A DNA stretch of 58,928 bases from Boothiomyces macroporosus (Eukaryota; Chytridiomycota; Chytridiomycetes; Rhizophydiales; Terramycetaceae), in assembly GCA_027604185.1 (NCBI GenBank), contig JADGKB010000090.1:1-58928 (forward strand), read 5' to 3'. The notes under the pieces were generated by a model. That model did no database searches, was not told the DNA's origin, and saw nothing but the letters and a program-made list of their open reading frames with translations. The translations under genes and the position numbers were made by a program. Shown one piece after another: positions 31,106 through 42,009 of the stretch; position 1 is the first letter of the stretch, and every line of letters begins with the position of its first letter.

Positions 31106-33176
31106 CATCCATGGATAGAACAGTAAAAGTGTGGAATTTAGGGTCGCCGGTTGCCAATTATACTCTAGAAGGCCACAAAAAAGGAGTGAATTGTGTAGAT
31201 TATTATGATGGGGCGGATAAGCCCTACTTGGTGTCTGGTGCAGATGATAAACTGATTAAAGTTTGGGACTATCAAAACAAAACATGCGTGCAGACTTTAG
31301 AAGGACACACGCACAATGTTATTCGAGTTTGTTATCATCCATCTTTGCCAATCATTGTTACTGGTAGTGAGGACGGTAAAAACTCTCTAAGATAGGTACA
31401 ATTAGAATGTGGCACTCAAATACATATAGATTGGAAAATACATTAAACTATGGTATGGAAAAAGTTTGGTGTATGGCTTGTCTGAAAGGAAGTAATGACA
31501 TGGCATTTGGATATGACGACGGAACAGTAACAATAAAGCTTGGAAAGGAAGAGCCATCCGTCAGTATGGATTCTAGTGGTAAAATCATCTGGGCAAAACA
31601 AAATGAAATCAAATTGGCAAATATCCAACAACTTGAAGACCATGTATTTGTAGATGGAGAAAAGATCGTGCTTCCTGTTAAAGAACTCGGGAGCTGCGAA
31701 ATATTCCCGCAAAGCCTGAAGCACTCTCCAAACGGAAGATTTGTTGTTGTTTGCGGGGACGGAGAGTATATTATCTACACCGCACTGGCTTGGAGAAACA
31801 AGAGCTTTGGACAGGCGCTGGAGTGTGTGTGGGCCAACGACTCGAACCAGTACGCTATCCGGGAATCCACGTCAAAGATCAAGCTGTACAAATCATTCAA
31901 GGAAGTCACAAGTGTCTCGATCAGACCGTCGTACGCTGCGGAAGGGATCTTTGGCGGATCGCTGTTGGGGGTCAAGAGCAGCTCCTTTGTAGTGTTCTAC
32001 GACTGGGAAACCGGAGCCGTTGCCCGTCGCATAGATGTGGCATGCAACAATGTAAGGAGTGCCTGATGTCTAGGTATACTGGTCGGAATCAGACTATGTA
32101 ACAATCACCACCAACGAAGGGTTCTACATCCTCAAGTTCAACAGAGCTACTTTCCAGAATCTGGCTGAGACGCAGGCAGCCGGGGACGAGGGATACGAAG
32201 AGGCGTTTGAATTCATCACCGAGGTTTCGGAAAAGTAAGTGCAAGCTAACAGCAGCGTTGTGACCGGCACCTGGGTGGGAGACTGCTTTGTGTACACAAA
32301 TGCAAACAACAGACTCAACTATCTCGTCGGCGGACAGCCATCGACAATCAGCCATTTCGACTCTCCCGTGTATATCATTGGGTACGCAGCCAAAGACAGC
32401 AGGGTCTTCCTGTGCGACAAGCACATGAACTTCATGTCGTACTCGCTGCCTGTGAGCCTGATTGAATACCAGACTGCTGTCTTGCGCGGAGACAGCGCAG
32501 CAGCGCAGCAGCTCCTTCCAAGCATTCCCAAGGAGCACCGCAACAAGCTCGCGAGGTTCTTGGAAGCGCAGGGGCTGAAGTCGGACGCGCTGGCCATCTC
32601 GACCGATCCTGAACACCGCTTTGAGCTCGCGATGCAGCTCCAAGAGCTGGAAATCGCCTACCACATTGCCACTGAATTGGACCATGAGCATAAATGGAAG
32701 TCTTTGGGCGATTTTGCGCTGTCGCAGTGGAACTTTGGCTTGGCGCTCGAGGCGTGGAAAAAAGCCAGCGATTTGGAAAGTGTCATGCTGATCTATCAAA
32801 CGTCTGGAAACGAGGCAGGACTAAAAGAGCTCGCACAGACTGCAGGTGGGTTTGTACTAATATAGAATCCAAGGGAGAGACCAACATTGCATTCAGCTGC
32901 TATTTGCTGGTTGGCGACGTTAAATCTTGTTTGCGACTGCTAGTCAACACCAATCGCATCCCAGAGGCTGCATTCTTTGCCAGAACGTACTGCCCAAGCA
33001 AAGTTACTGAGGTTGTTTCCAAATGGAAGGCGACTTTGGAGCAACAGGGAAAGAAAAAGGCTGCAGAGGCACTCGCTGATCCAAAGGCATATCCAAATCT
33101 GTTCCCTGACTATGAATATGGTGTCCAGGTTGAACAAATACTGGAAAACAAGAGACTGAACGGACTTCCTCCAGCA
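31106..33176 (+). repeat. 2071-bp direct tandem repeat, copy 2
   Basis: Begins directly after copy 1 with catccatggata. The base before the repeat differs between the copies (g at 29034, a at 31105), and sequence after the end diverges (here gtgtcatatt), so there is no obvious microhomology at the junction. Confidence 0.95.
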
Positions 33177-33577
33177 GTGTCATATTTGAATCAAGTTGTG
33201 TTTGATAACATTGATCTAGTATCAGAGGTGAAAAATGGACAAAATTTAGAAGAGTTGTTTGGAAAAGTCTCATTATCTCCAAGCAGGGTAGCTTCACCAA
33301 TTAGACCCCCTTCACCAGTCAAGCAAACCAAGCCAGAAGGTAAACCCATAGTGAATCAACATCTCCGCCCAAAAGGAATAGAGATGGAGGAAGAGCTCAT
33401 CTCTGATAACAACAGCCATTTGAGTCTGGAAGTCAATACCACCGGGACTGGTTCAATAAGGGTAAGCTTTGTTAATGATAGGGAGAAGTAAGTGATTTTG
33501 CAGATTTTGAAGACACTGCTAATGGCAAGGTGATTGATGAAATCGATGATGCAGAGTTGGATGCTATGCTCGCTTAA
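31111..33577 (+). pseudogene. beta'-COP (COPB2), 5'-truncated copy with native 3' end
   Basis: From an in-frame internal Met ([14 protein letters not shown]) this copy keeps later WD40 repeats, the alpha-solenoid and the native C-terminus (787 codons; introns of 20, 22, 21 or 18, 20 and 20 nt). The unique 3' part encodes a Pro/Ser linker and an acidic tail ending ELDAMLA, as in orthologues. It lacks its own promoter and the first WD40 repeats. Copies 1 and 2 together hold all parts of the gene, but the 2071-bp unit has an exonic length not divisible by three, so they cannot read through as one protein. Confidence 0.8.
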
Positions 33578-33757
33578 TAATTAAATAAACAATCAAAGAA
33601 TTTGGTAAGCTCGCAATTTCCGCTGGATTATTTCCTTCAGGATTATCCACCAAGCTCGCTTTTCGATATGCCTTTTAAGTTTTTGTTTACGCTGAAAAAG
33701 GAAAGTCACGTGCTTTTTCTACTATTTGGGCTTTAGAAGAAACAAAAAACTTTAGAA

Positions 33758-36562
33758 ATGGAAGAAAGAGGTTTGCCTACCATGGTAGTAAACCCGCCCA
33801 AACATAGTCATCTTGACGTTGAGACAGGCTCTCGGAAATATTACGAATTCAGGTTTCCCTCTTCGGGATCAATAGGAAATTTGGAGGGGATTTCAAATGC
33901 ACTGGATGCACATTTATTGGAAACCGCTCAAAAAATAGAATGCTCAAAATTTACACTGGCGTTTACAAATTTGCAAGACGAAGAGTTATACAGGAGGTAT
34001 GTCGCTGATCACTTGATGAATAACTGGCTATGGACCGCAATCATTGGAATGATAATTACTGCGACATTTCAAATTCTGATTGCAACTCTATATTCTTTGC
34101 CCAACCAGTACAGCAGCGCTACTTTGGAAGGAATTTTGATACCCGTGGTATACTTTCCGCTGTTCATTGTGACAGTGTTGGGTTACTGGATGGAGCCGGA
34201 ATGGCTTTCGAACCACATACATCACTTGTCGCTCGTTTATATATTTATTACTGGACCAGTTTATATTTGCGGCAGATATTTTGTGATGTCGGAACCATTT
34301 TACGGATTAGTGATCGCACCGTTTTTTATCACTGTACTATTTTGCTTTTGCTATTTCTTTCGATTGCGATTTATTTACTGCGTTGGCTTGGTTTCGGTTG
34401 CTCTTCCTATTTGGTTTGTTGTTGCCACACTCTCATTTAAAAAGGAACTTTCTTCAAATGGATCAAGCCTGGTAATTACAGTCTAACGTTAGCTTCATAA
34501 CCAGTCAATATACATATGGAGTGCAGTTTCTGTAACTATTGCACTTGTATTATTGTGTTCGATTGCATATACCATTGAATGGAATAATCGAATTCAATTT
34601 ATTAGTAATCAGAATTTTGTAATGATGAATTCCAAACTACAGCGTCAGTTGCGCGGGTTGGAGTCTACTTTTCATTCACGCATGGCAGATTTGGATTCTC
34701 CTTTAGAAAAAGCCATATTAGGGGTAAAATTACTCTTGGCTAGTCCACATATTACTGGCACTCAAATTAGAACGTTGCACATGATATTGCAATGCCTAAA
34801 CTCTTCCAATTTAATGGCGCCTGATCTCTATCAACAGGTGAAGAATGGTGAAGTGCTGATGGATAAAGAACAACAAGTACACGGAATTTAACTATAGAAT
34901 TGGTTATTTAACGAGTTAGCCAGAGGACAAAAGAGGTCCAGACCGTTTGATGAAATTACAAGCACAGATGATGGGAGTGACGATTTATTGAAGCCAATGA
35001 TACTTCCACATTCATTAATATCCCCAGAAACTTCAATTGTAGAAGAGGACGAGACATCTGGATCAATACCGAGAGGGCATTTGGAAAAGTCTGAGGATTT
35101 GCCAACGAAGCCGTCCAGTTCGTCTGTATCGTCTCTCTCTGTTCATCAAATTAAATTAACAAAGCCGCATCCAGATATTGGATCCCTATTAACTACTGAA
35201 GTTCTGGATTATTTGGACAGAATACCTGAATATTCATTCCCTATATTTGAATTTGCAGATGCCACTAATCAAAACCCGTTATTTGTCATGTCACACAAGT
35301 TGGTTATTCAAAGCGGTCTGCTTTCAAAACTGCAATTTTCGCATCTAAAATTCATGAATTTTATGGCAGACGTTGAAAAAGGCTATGATCCAAATTTGAC
35401 TTGTAATGTCTCATTAATTTAGATCACAATTCCATTCATGCTACTGATGTATTGCACGGTATCCACCATTTAGCACAATTAGACAAGATCCATGGAATAT
35501 TTTCAGATATTGAAATGCTTTCAATATATATTGCAGCAGCGATCCATGACTATGGCCATCCTGGAGTAAACAACAACTTTTTGATTAGTACTAATCACAA
35601 ACTCGCAATGCTCTATAATGATAAATCTGTGTTGGAAAACCACCATTGTTCTGCTGGTTTGAAACTATTGATGAAGCCAGACAACTACTTTTTCGAAAAT
35701 ATTGACAAAAAGACCTTTTCTTCCATCAGATCATCAATCATAAGTATGGTTCTCGCTACTGATCTTGCCTTACACTTTGATTTGCTGACAGCATTCAAGA
35801 AAAAGGTACTTTGTTATTTAACTTGAGGTTGCCACAGCAGGAACCTTTGATCCATATGGCAATGGCGATGATAGAGTGATATTAATGCAGATTATTATGA
35901 AATGCGCAGATGTTGCAAATCCAACAAAGGAATCTTCAATCTACGATCAATGGATTCAAAGGATTACTGAAGAATTCTATAATCAAGGAGATAAGGAAAA
36001 GCAGCTGGGCTTGCCAATCTCCCCATTCAGTAATCGAGAAGCGCAGAATTTGAACTCTTCGCAAAAGAGTTTTATTGAATTTATTGTCTATCCATTATTC
36101 GAATCATTAGAAATGTGGACTTCTATACCAGAAATCAAAATTAATCTTGATTATAGCAGAGATAAATATTGCAAAGATATTCCACCACCATCACCGAAAG
36201 AAGAAACCTCGGAATCGAAACGAGCTGGTAGAAAAAGTCTACGACCACTCCGTCTTGACTTTGCCAGAGGACAGACGGAGGGCAATCTCAAATCTGCTCA
36301 AGAATTATACTCACCTCAATACCGTCGGGCATCTGTTGCTCACAACAGACGGCCTTCAGTAGTAGCTGGATTCATTCACAATATAAGTGAAGCTAAAACC
36401 AACATGACCATATTCCAGAACACCAGGTCTAATTCAACCACCGCTCTAGCCTCACCCCTAACTCCATCGAGACAAAAGCCAACCAATATTGAATATTCTT
36501 TCCCACCAAAGCCAAATAATGATATAGAGAAAAAGGATAAACAAGAGGAAGGCAAGTCGTAA
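33758..36562 (+). CDS. six-TM class I cyclic-nucleotide phosphodiesterase
   Basis: 906 residues, introns of 21, 21, 20 and 22 nt. Residues about 90-290 contain six hydrophobic segments (for example IPVVYFPLFIVTVLGYWM, FYGLVIAPFFITVLFCFCYF, VSVTIALVLLCSIAY). The C-terminal half has the HD catalytic domain: YHNSIHATDVLHGIHH (split by an intron), AAAIHDYGHPGVNNNF, LATDLALHF and MKCADVANP, giving the metal-binding His and Asp set and the PDE signature. The tail is Ser/Pro-rich. It hydrolyses cAMP and/or cGMP at a membrane; the six-TM module might sense something or only anchor. Confidence 0.88.
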
Positions 36563-36651
36563 TTTAGAAGTTTGTATAATAAATACTTAATGTGTGATTT
36601 CAGTCCAGCCATCTGCTCAATTAACTTGCGGCAGCTTTGATTTTTTTCAAG

Positions 36652-37519
36652 ATGATTTTGATTTATGTTCATGGATTTATGGGCTCCAAGGATTCCTTTG
36701 GAAATCTTCCAGCGTTGATCCAAAGAGAGCTGCCATCAACCACCATTGGACATTTCGAATACGATACCGAAGGGAACAATGAGGAATCTGTAAAGTTGTT
36801 GGCAGAGCACTTGAACAAACAAACGGACGATATGGTCCTCCTCTGCCATTCGATGGGAGGGCCTTTGGCTATTGATGCCTCCAAACTTTACCGTCCCACA
36901 GGATCGTCAAAAATCAAAATGATCCTTGCGTTTGACTCTCCATTTTTCGGATTGAGCCCTACAGTTACTAGTCATGGATTTCAAAAAGCTAATGAACATG
37001 TAGAGAAAGTAACTAGTGTCTTGTCTTCATTATGGGGAAGCAACGAATCTGTTGCTAAAAGTAATGAATCAATTGCGAAAAGCCCAACTGAACCAACACG
37101 TAAATCCAGTGGATGGCTTGCTCTAGGTGCTGCAGCAATAATAGCTGGTGCAGCAGCTTACTCGCATCCAACTGTAAAGGAGAATGTAAGTATTTCTAAT
37201 CTAGGTGGACAGACATGCATCCAAAGCGTTTGATAAGATGAAATTCCTTACACCGCTGCTAAAAGTCACTGACATGAGCGGTCGATTTGAATACATCCAA
37301 AGCACTGACATTGCTTTCCATGGTTGTTTCTTGGAACTTCCAGATGAAAGTAGATTCTGCAATCCTTGTCCTGCAAAGTACGACCACCTATTTTCTGTTC
37401 ACAGGATGACTGGAAAGGATGTCATTGACGCTCATATGGGCTTCTTTACTGACAAAGATCCTGAAGCGTTACTGCGACTTACAGTATCTACTGTCAACAG
37501 AATAAACAAAGTATTGTAA
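36652..37519 (+). CDS. DUF676-like alpha/beta-hydrolase
   Basis: 282 residues, one 19-nt intron. Starts MILIYVHGFMGSKDSFGNLP. The nucleophile elbow is CHSMGGPLA, an Asp follows in AFDSPFFG, and the catalytic His is probably in DAHMGFF near the end. A Gly/Ala-rich hydrophobic stretch (ALGAAAIIAGAAAYS) in the middle could touch membranes. This is a lipase-like serine hydrolase of the kind seen in fungi as uncharacterised alpha/beta hydrolases. It follows the phosphodiesterase by 89 bp on the same strand. Confidence 0.75.
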
Positions 37520-37547
37520 AATAAACCTGGTGATATCCATTTGCTAT

Positions 37548-38024
37548 TTATTTTAAATGAATTGGTTTTCCTTCTGGTGCATCCGGAATAACTTTTTCAA
37601 GTCCCTATTGTTACATTGCACTTACCAATTTCTGGAATACGCAGTCATTAAAGACCTTCTCCTGCGGCCGACACTTTTCAAGCATCTGGTTATTCTCATC
37701 GAGGCATTTCCAATGTCCTTCCCAGCTTTTGTTACAGTTTAATTTCAACTTTTCAATCCTAGCATAAAGTGAAATTTACAAATCAATTGCACAGCGAGTG
37801 ACTTTTCTACCTTCCTTTAAACATTTCCTTGGATCTTGCGATTCGTTCTTGCATAGTACGAAATCTTCACTGTAGTCTTTACAAGCTGAACCAAAGAAAT
37901 AAGCCATGGACAGTAATGGTGCTGAGGTTGCTCCTACTTCATCTACATGTGGGATTGAGTTGTCTAGCGATTCTTTTTCTACCCATAGTCCTTCAACAAA
38001 TATTCCTTCACGATGAGTTGCCAT
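37548..38024 (-). CDS. NDUFA8: complex I 19-kDa subunit NDUFA8
   Basis: 144 residues, three exons, two 21-nt introns. It contains VGATSAPLLSMAYFFG and four CX9C motifs (CKDYSEDFVLC, CLKEGRKVTRC, CNKSWEGHWKC, CRPQEKVFNDC), diagnostic of NDUFA8, imported to the intermembrane space by the Mia40 route. It ends KPIHLK. Its presence implies proton-pumping NADH dehydrogenase, excluding microsporidia and other anaerobic reduced fungi. It converges with the DUF676 hydrolase with 28 bp between stops. Confidence 0.95.
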
Positions 38025-38119
38025 TTTTCTAAAAAAATTCTGGTGAAAAAAATCAAACTGGATATAGGTTTATTAGAAAATCAGGCGGTAAGGATATTTC
38101 AGATAAATCTTAACTAGTA

Positions 38120-38320
38120 TTAGTATTCAACTACATGGTCATTGGTTGGAAGAAATGCCTTTAGACCGGCTTCTCTTCTGGCGCCAGCTACACTAACTTC
38201 TTCGCCGGCTTTACCCCAATTACCTTTTCCCGCACCAGATTTTTTCATTGATACAGATTTCTTTTGTTTCGAGTGACCACTTGCGCGATCCTTTGCTTGA
38301 TGTTTTCTCGATCTTGCCAT
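38120..38320 (-). CDS. small basic protein with SERBP1-like GKGNWG motif
   Basis: 66 residues, intronless. The N-terminus is strongly basic (MARSRKHQAKDRASGHSKQKK); then SGAGKGNWGKAGEE resembles the Gly-rich RNA-associated motif seen in SERBP1/Stm1 or PDCD4-type proteins. The C-terminus is LPTNDHVVEY. Composition and ATG context look genuine, but I cannot name an orthologue. Confidence 0.5.
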   Translation of the reverse strand: MARSRKHQAKDRASGHSKQKKSVSMKKSGAGKGNWGKAGEEVSVAGARREAGLKAFLPTNDHVVEY

Positions 38321-38665
38321 CTTGCTTCTGATGAGTGTGGTGCATTTTTATAGTTTGAATTTAGGGAACAATGCTGGGATTTAAGGGGCTGTCATGTGCT
38401 AGAATGAAACCTGACACCCCTCCATTTCCCTCTATTTGATTCTCAAATTACTAGACCGGAGTGGTAAAGCAGATTTGGACCGAGATAGTTACTTGATCTT
38501 GTTGCGTGTGTTAGGATCCGAACTGTCTGCCTAATTACCGATATGTTTGACAGCATTCGCGCAAAACCGAGAATCTCCACAGCCATAGGAACGATAAAAG
38601 TCAAAAGTATCAAGAGCTGCTTTATTGAATTTCAAAAAGGGTTTTCTTTCATTTTTTAGTGATTC
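38321..38665. other. intergenic, nothing identified
   Basis: Spacer between two minus-strand genes. I looked for tRNA A and B boxes (around 38467 and 38515) and found no cloverleaf, and no coding frame is supported. Confidence 0.4.
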
Positions 38666-38924
38666 TTAGACCTTGGAACCTATCGTTTTTTCGCCTAGCA
38701 ATTTGGCGCTTAATTTGGATGCAGACTCTTGACGACAAGAAATAATGTTTTCACATTGGTGAGCTTCTGGTAATCTGCGTTAGTTTCAATTACCTGTGCT
38801 TTGAGCAGTACTTCTTTTCGCAATATCGGCAATCACCAACAATCTTTACCGCTCTATCTGTGCAACCGGCTGCTGTGTGAGCACACTTGGGCGGTCCTGA
38901 TTTTTTAGGTGGCTGGCTGTTCAT
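38666..38924 (-). CDS. AN1-type zinc finger protein
   Basis: 79 residues in two exons joined by a 19-nt intron. Spliced, it gives a complete AN1 finger: CAHTAAGC, then GDCRYCEKKYCSKHRLPEAHQC, ending IGSKV. The intron falls inside the KHR-LPEAH motif, so each exon alone is too short to notice. Small single-AN1 proteins act in proteotoxic or arsenite stress at the proteasome/Cdc48 (yeast Tmc1, Cuz1). Start MNSQPPKKSGPPKC. Confidence 0.9.
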
Positions 38925-39381
38925 ATTTACTGCTGCCCTCTTTTTGAAGGGGTGATATTTATATGGTATGAGTAAGCATCATGTGGATGACATCCATTGT
39001 CCGTTGAAACATCAACGGTGGAGTATCGGTCTAATATTGTTCCCAATATTGATCAATGAAACATTATGCATTTACGATGTTGAAACTGCAAACAATCCAT
39101 TGGATATCGCGCTTTTGGGTCCAAGTTTCAGGACTATCTTTCAATCGCTCTACACTTGATTATTCCGTATAGTTTGGATTATTTAAATGATTTTTAATAT
39201 CTCTTTACCAATCGGTTTTGAATATTTGACAAAGATCTGATTCTGCCAGATCCAAATAAACAACATGCTAATCTCTTTGTATAATCATCAAACAATTATC
39301 GCTTTAGCATACAGCCAATAAACAGAAGTGCAGGGCAACAATGAACAGGTGCATAATGGAAAAAATATCCTTTGATAAAAA
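38925..39381. other. intergenic, one doubtful small frame
   Basis: Divergent spacer. A 63-codon plus-strand frame with an ATG at 38968 (MSKHHVDDIHCPLKHQRW) is present but has no recognisable features. Confidence 0.3.
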
Positions 39382-40289
39382 ATGTCTTTGCCTGCTACAC
39401 TGCCAATGAGTAGCAACCCAGCCTCTCTGAATAATTTATATTGTACTGTTATTCTCACGATAGATATCTCTCAAACCACGTTAACTGCGGAACATTCAGA
39501 CCTGTCAAATGATCGGCCTGAATTTAATCACACTCTTTCATTTGCAGAAATGTCTTCATCTACAAAAGTAGAATCTCCGCATCCTATAGAGTACAAATCG
39601 CAAGATTTTCATTACAAAGAGCACGAAAATTTCAATCATTACATTCCAGAATCAAGATCAATTAAAGAACACAATTCAACTCCGCTCCTGTTCCATGATT
39701 ACCATCAAAGCAGCATTCAATAGTAATTATATGTAATAGTAGCAATGAGAGACAAGCAAATATCATCTCCATCATTAGCGGCTACGAAAACTTTATTGCA
39801 AAACTTCAATACCAACACCAAACTGAATTGAATCGCATTCTAGAAGAAAAGAAAAGTATTAATGAAAAGCTAGCGCACTTAGAGTACGCGAATATCATGA
39901 GACCACATCCAGTAATTCGGCAAGACCATGGATTGATTAGACCTGTACCAATAAAGTCAACAGAAAAACATGAAGGAACTATTGCGAGACTGACATTGGA
40001 AAATGAAGAGCTTAAATCTAATCTGCAGCGATTACATTACATTTCAGGGTTATGGGAAAAATACATGAACAATCTAAGAGTACTAAAGTCTGACAATGAC
40101 AACTTGACAGTCTCCCTTGAAAAGAAACAAGAGATTATTAAAGACCTTCGACACAAATTAAGCGTCCTAGTAATGGTGAATGGCGAGTTAGAAGCAAGAA
40201 TCACTACTGAGCCAGTGCAACAACCAAGAGAAACAATGAAACCCAGGTGGAGATTCATTGAATTTTTCTCCAAGATTTTCAAGAAATGA
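39382..40289 (+). CDS. coiled-coil protein, unknown function
   Basis: 295 residues, one 20-nt intron around 39722. The first 115 residues are Ser/His-rich and probably disordered. From about residue 125 a coiled coil runs to residue 275 (LQYQHQTELNRILEEKKS, ARLTLENEELKSNL, LKSDNDNLTVSLEKKQEI). The end is basic and aromatic (KPRWRFIEFFSKIFKK), which could bind a membrane as an amphipathic helix. I do not recognise a family. It converges on LSM1, 46 bp between stops. Confidence 0.65.
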
Positions 40290-40335
40290 TCCTGTAATAT
40301 AATCTGACTGTGAACAAGGATTTTTAATTTTTATA

Positions 40336-40810
40336 TTAATACGCATCTCCTTCAATAACTTCAACGCAGAACCCTTGGTTACGCAATATTTTGTTCCTTT
40401 CATCTTGTAAAGAGATTTTATCCTTGATCGCTTGCGCATGTTTGGAAAGCGCTTCCTGTTGCGGTATCTGCTCATAGTTTGAAATATTTGATTCCTCCGA
40501 TTCTATATCCTACCATTACTTTTACAGTACAATTTCCCCTAGTAGGACGACATTCTCTCCTCTGACCAAGAACACTCCATGCTCTATATCCGCATACTTT
40601 GAATCAACAAAGATCCGTTCTATAGTATCTTGAAGAACTAAATTTGCTTTGTTAAATTCACTGTACCAAATTGATCATATGAACGCAACCAGCCGATGAG
40701 ATTCCTCCCATCTCTTAGACTGACAACTAATTTTTCTTATTAATACACTGCTTACTGTCAATCATATCTATCAATGATGCTGAACCCGGCAGGAAATTGT
40801 CGATTTCCAT
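40336..40810 (-). CDS. LSM1: LSM1, cytoplasmic mRNA-decay Sm-like protein
   Basis: 137 residues, four exons, introns of 20, 20 and 21 nt. Start [18 protein letters not shown]; Sm1 motif [20 protein letters not shown], then [14 protein letters not shown] and Sm2 region [16 protein letters not shown], followed by the long C-terminal helix typical of LSM1. LSM1-7 binds oligoadenylated mRNA 3' ends and promotes decapping. Without splicing only the C-terminal frame fragments are visible. Confidence 0.92.
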
Positions 40811-40937
40811 TTTTTGTGAAATTGAAAAAGTTGGACTGTTGACTTTTTGAAATTATGGTTTGGCAATATTGTATGAATCGCTAATTGATGAAGCCAGGTT
40901 AAGTTACGTCACCACTGCTTGATAAAATATCCTCAAA

Positions 40938-41886
40938 ATGGGGGTTGCTATCGATGGGAGCTATCACAATGATATCCAATACACCACCCCACACGGAATG
41001 ATTGCGCTGGGAATATCGGTATTATATTTAGTGGGTACGGTATTCGTAATTGGGCAAGCCTTGTACAAATAGGACTCTAAAAGAAATAATCGTACACGCA
41101 TATATTTAATTGGATTACAAATACTATACATAATATGGCAGATATTAAATATGATGCTTAATTCCTCCATCTGTAATCCAATTATATATTGGCTGACTAA
41201 CATGAGCGGAACGTTTCAAACACTGTTGGTAAATATCATGCAGGTATCTGGTGATTAACAAGATGCAAATCCTGAAAGCATTCAGTACCAATTCCTGGCT
41301 ATCAAGGAAAATGTTGGACTACATGGCCAGCACAGAAATATTTCTGTATTTTCTTACCATGTTTGGATATTTAATGTATCTCGGAAACTTGGGAAGACCA
41401 ACTGAAAACGGGCTTTTGGCAATGGTAAGATCAACTAACTCAGTGGCAAGAATTTGGCGTTACTCTATTTATTCTCCTCACAGTTACATTTGAGACTTTT
41501 GTGGCTGTTTACATGACACGCAATCTGTTGAAAATTAGAACGATGGGGTTATTTGACGGTGCAAAGATATCTCCAAAATCTCGCCATGCTGCCTTTTTGC
41601 TGATTATTCTGCTGTCCGTTGACATTTCTATCATCTGGATGGGCATCTTGCTATTTGCTGTTTCATCCTTCATGTACTCTGGTGCTATCCAAACAAGTTT
41701 GTCGACTATTGGGGGAGTGATGGGAATGGTACTAAAATGTTAACTCAGGGGCATGTTCTTACGATTGGCTATGTGTTTAAATTAGTAAAAAGAGTAAGTG
41801 ACAGGAAATCCGATTGGGAAATGCGAAATCAGTACAGTGTTCAGTCCTCCCATACTGCTACGAAATCTGTCCTTCCAGAAGGCTAA
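40938..41886 (+). pseudogene. seven-TM protein, copy A, with in-frame TAG
   Basis: 297 codons including an internal TAG at 41070-41072; introns of 19, 19 and 20 nt. It starts MGVAIDGSYHN and shows the cluster's shared features: WQILNMMLNS after TM2, the MQILKAFS segment starting an exon, GYLMYLGNLGRP, then WQEFGVTLFILL and a C-terminal YVFKLVKR. The TAG lies in the loop after TM1 where the intact copy has Lys. A 27-nt intron ending at the TAG would remove it in frame, but it lacks the TAAY motif seen in the genome's other introns. Most simply a recent pseudogene. Confidence 0.65.
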
Positions 41887-42009
41887 TAAATCTAGTTTTT
41901 CATCTCTATTTACACTTTGTGGAGATGTAATTTGTATATGAAATGTGTCTGAACGTGTAGAGGGAAAATCGTGGATTTTGTTTTCCATAACCAAGTTTTA
42001 GAAAGACAA

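Larger units (their letters stand above)
28475..31126 (+). pseudogene. beta'-COP (Sec27/COPB2), 3'-truncated copy
   Basis: 829 codons, nine exons; the first intron (28478-28497, 20 nt) follows the ATG directly. It encodes the N-terminal WD40 propellers ([57 protein letters not shown] [14 protein letters not shown]) and the alpha-solenoid (VSLIEYQTAVLRGD, STDPEHRFELAMQL, LPPA). Then a duplication junction intrudes: after LPPA it reads six foreign residues (HPWIEQ) and stops. The C-terminal acidic tail is lost. beta'-COP is an essential COPI coat subunit, so this either yields a shortened protein or reflects a misassembly or a heterozygous allele. Confidence 0.85.

Noticed and set aside
29680..32799. 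Several long frames on both strands inside the beta'-COP copies
   Set aside because: They are shadows in GC-richer coding sequence and repeat at offset 2071 with the duplication.
38460..38530. tRNA candidate with A-box-like tggtaaagcag and a B-box-like ttcggatcc on the reverse strand
   Set aside because: No acceptor or T-stem pairing on either strand.
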